Shown piece after piece: positions 8,386 to 9,529 of a DNA stretch of 9,529 bases. Made by a program: the position numbers and the translations under genes. The notes under the pieces were generated by a model that saw nothing but the letters and a program-made list of their open reading frames with translations, did not search any database and was not told where the DNA came from. The stretch lies in contig CAJJYX010000130.1 in the NCBI GenBank assembly GCA_905197435.1, forward strand, positions 1 to 9,529, written 5' to 3'. The stretch comes from an uncultured Bacteroides sp. GTDB lineage: Bacteria; Bacteroidota; Bacteroidia; Bacteroidales; Bacteroidaceae. Each line of letters starts with the position of its first letter. Positions within the stretch are counted from its first letter, which is position 1.

Positions 8386-8957
8386 TTAACCTTCTTTCCT
8401 ACGGATTTCGATTCATTATGCAAGCGGTCCAAGGCTGTCACCACATAGCGGTACTTTGTCTTTCCGTCTTCATAAGGAAGTTTATAGAAATTATCACGTG
8501 TGATGGCCACTATGTGGGAAGGGTCATCTATATTCACTTTCTCTTTGGCATCAAAACGATAGACTACATACTGGACGGCACGATTCATTTCATCCTCATA
8601 TTTGGGTGCTGTCCAGAAAAGGATATATCCGTCTTCCGTCCATACCGGTTTCATCTTACGTACATTTGCCGGAGCCTCGTTATCCATGAAATCGAAAACG
8701 GGAGGCAGTGCCGGATATTTATGATATTCGGCAATCAAAGAACGCAGCGTATCCGGGTTCAGGTCATAGGCATCCGGATGCAGATCGGAAATATTGTCGA
8801 AGATATGCAGGTTTTTCATGACGAGGGCATCAGCCTTCAGATCCCCGATGACCTGTTTCCGGTAGACCCCGTAAAAAACAAATAAGGCACACAGCAGTGT
8901 CAGTAAAATTGCAAACACTGCCGTGGCCAGAAGTTCCATATGGATTTTCCGTTTCAT
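8379..8957 (-). CDS. Chimeric ORF: Firmicute sensor-kinase N-terminus joined to Bacteroides GHL10/YngK-like C-terminus
   Basis: The 192-residue frame joins two unrelated pieces. Residues 1 to about 66 look like the start of a Clostridia PhoR-type histidine kinase: a basic MKRKIHMELL start, one transmembrane helix (about 9-31) and the beginning of an extracellular segment (VIGDLKADALVMKNL). Its ATG overlaps the response-regulator stop as ATGA, the usual regulator-kinase arrangement. No HAMP, HisKA or ATPase domain follows. Residues from about 70 instead resemble the C-terminal fibronectin-III-like tail of a Bacteroides GHL10/YngK-type glycoside hydrolase-related lipoprotein, with KYPALPP, VRKMKPVW, YILFWTAP, YVVYRFD and YVVTALDRLHNES. 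That identification is from memory of the family and is less certain than the mismatch itself. The catalytic domain is absent. The join is near 8735-8770 and in frame. It is most likely an assembly artefact, so this should not be treated as a real protein. Confidence 0.7.
   Translation of the reverse strand: MKRKIHMELLATAVFAILLTLLCALFVFYGVYRKQVIGDLKADALVMKNLHIFDNISDLHPDAYDLNPDTLRSLIAEYHKYPALPPVFDFMDNEAPANVRKMKPVWTEDGYILFWTAPKYEDEMNRAVQYVVYRFDAKEKVNIDDPSHIVAITRDNFYKLPYEDGKTKYRYVVTALDRLHNESKSVGKKVKL
8735..8770. other. Probable chimeric contig junction (Bacteroides / Firmicute)
   Basis: Left of this interval the minus-strand protein is Bacteroides-like; right of it the genes are a Clostridia-type regulator-kinase pair. 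Base composition also shifts: by hand count G+C is 48 of 120 at 8461-8580 and 64 of 120 at 9001-9120. The exact base is unresolved. The segment encoding DTLRSLIA is the best candidate, since LR…LI could belong to either parent and may mark a short shared sequence. Confidence 0.65.
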
Positions 8958-9529
8958 TCGATCATATACCCCACATTTCTCACAGTGCGGATCATGGAAC
9001 CCGCTTCACCGAGTTTCTGTCTGAGCGTCCGGATATGCATATCCAGAGTTCTCGACTCACCTTCAAAGTCGATTCCCCAGACCCGCTCTAAAATGATCTC
9101 TCGCGTCACTACGATCCCCGCATTGTGGAGCAGGAGCTTTAAGAGCTCATATTCCTTAAATGTCAGGCTGCACGGAACATCCTTCACGTATACCATATGT
9201 TTCTCATCATCCAGGAAGATATCCCCCAGGGTCAGGAATTTATCTTCCTCCATCGTCCTTCTGAGCACCGCCTTTACTCTGGCGATCAGCTCCATGACAC
9301 CAAAAGGCTTTGTCAGATAATCATCCGCTCCGACATCAAGTCCCTTTACCTTGTCGATCTCGGTACTCTTTGCCGTCACCATGATGATCGGAAGCTTTTT
9401 CGTCTCCGGACGGCGGCGGAGCTTTGCAACGATCTCCAGTCCGTCCTCGTCCGGAAGCATAATGTCCAAAAGGGCAAGATCCGGCTGCTTCTCTTCCAGC
9501 TTTTTATAAAAATCGCGGGCACATTCAAA
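8954..9529 (-). CDS. OmpR/PhoB-family response regulator, N-terminus beyond window
   Basis: A cytoplasmic phosphorylation-controlled transcription factor, with 191 residues visible. The frame is open to the right edge: FECARDFYKKLEEKQPDLAL precedes the TTG at 9469, which encodes an internal Leu and is not a start. About 30-35 residues, including the acidic pair of the receiver, are missing. Visible receiver features are phospho-acceptor Asp22 in LLDIMLPDEDG, Thr52 in MVTAK and Lys74 in LTKPF. A winged-helix DNA-binding domain follows from about residue 95, with LTFKEYELLKLLL, the recognition region SRTLDMHIRTLRQKL and the C-terminal IRTVRNVGYMIE. The stop overlaps the next start by four bases (ATGA, 8954-8957), so the kinase is translationally coupled. 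Style and composition point to a Clostridia/Lachnospiraceae PhoB- or VanR-like regulator, not a Bacteroides gene. The signal it answers to is unknown. Confidence 0.92.
   Translation of the reverse strand, partial: FECARDFYKKLEEKQPDLALLDIMLPDEDGLEIVAKLRRRPETKKLPIIMVTAKSTEIDKVKGLDVGADDYLTKPFGVMELIARVKAVLRRTMEEDKFLTLGDIFLDDEKHMVYVKDVPCSLTFKEYELLKLLLHNAGIVVTREIILERVWGIDFEGESRTLDMHIRTLRQKLGEAGSMIRTVRNVGYMIE

Noticed and set aside
8418..8885. A 155-residue plus-strand reading frame opposite the chimeric ORF
   Set aside because: The minus strand carries recognisable protein motifs across this stretch; the plus-strand translation shows none.
8379..8957. A novel small membrane-anchored protein with a fibronectin-like domain
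   Set aside because: The two halves resemble unrelated families from different phyla, and the N-terminal half is coupled to a response regulator exactly as a histidine kinase would be. A chimera explains it better.
9467..9469. TTG at 9469 as the start of the response regulator
   Set aside because: It lies within the phospho-acceptor motif LLDIMLP, and the frame stays open to the window edge with receiver-like sequence.

Overview
The window carries two kinds of DNA. Positions 1 to about 8,740 look like a Bacteroides (Bacteroidales) chromosome. The evidence is a Bacteroidales-type long PurL, a hybrid two-component system (HTCS) protein of the class typical of gut Bacteroides, a Bacteroides-type promoter (TTTG / TAnnTTTG) and no Shine-Dalgarno sequences. 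From about 8,770 to the end the sequence looks like a Firmicute, probably Lachnospiraceae or another Clostridia. It holds a PhoB/OmpR-type response regulator followed, with an ATGA overlap, by the first ~68 codons of its sensor kinase.

Layout: purL (1-2910, + strand, 5' end missing) ends in a strong 19-bp hairpin terminator (2934-2977). A Bacteroides promoter (2999-3030) then drives an HTCS of 1,343 residues (3085-7116, +). Seventeen bases later comes the first of two half-size ChrA chromate-transporter-family genes (7134-7688 and 7743-8291, both +). The HTCS and the chrA pair are probably one transcription unit. A degenerate heptamer repeat array with a perfect 23-bp inverted repeat fills the space between the second chrA and a convergent minus-strand ORF. 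A shorter array of the same heptamer sits directly before the second chrA start codon.

The minus-strand ORF 8957-8379 is a chimera. Its N-terminus is the start of a Firmicute sensor kinase, and its C-terminus is the tail of what looks like a Bacteroides GHL10/YngK-like glycoside hydrolase-related protein. The most likely explanation is a misassembled (chimeric) metagenomic contig with an in-frame join near 8735-8770, not a real fusion or transfer. The response regulator runs off the right edge.

How the genes relate: PurL is housekeeping purine synthesis and is insulated from the rest. The HTCS is a one-protein sensor, kinase, receiver and DNA-binding regulator. HTCS proteins usually control polysaccharide utilisation loci, but no SusC/SusD genes are visible here, and the immediate downstream genes are the ChrA pair. 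I see no convincing new biological system. The points most worth checking are the chimeric junction, the heptamer repeats and the HTCS-chrA linkage.
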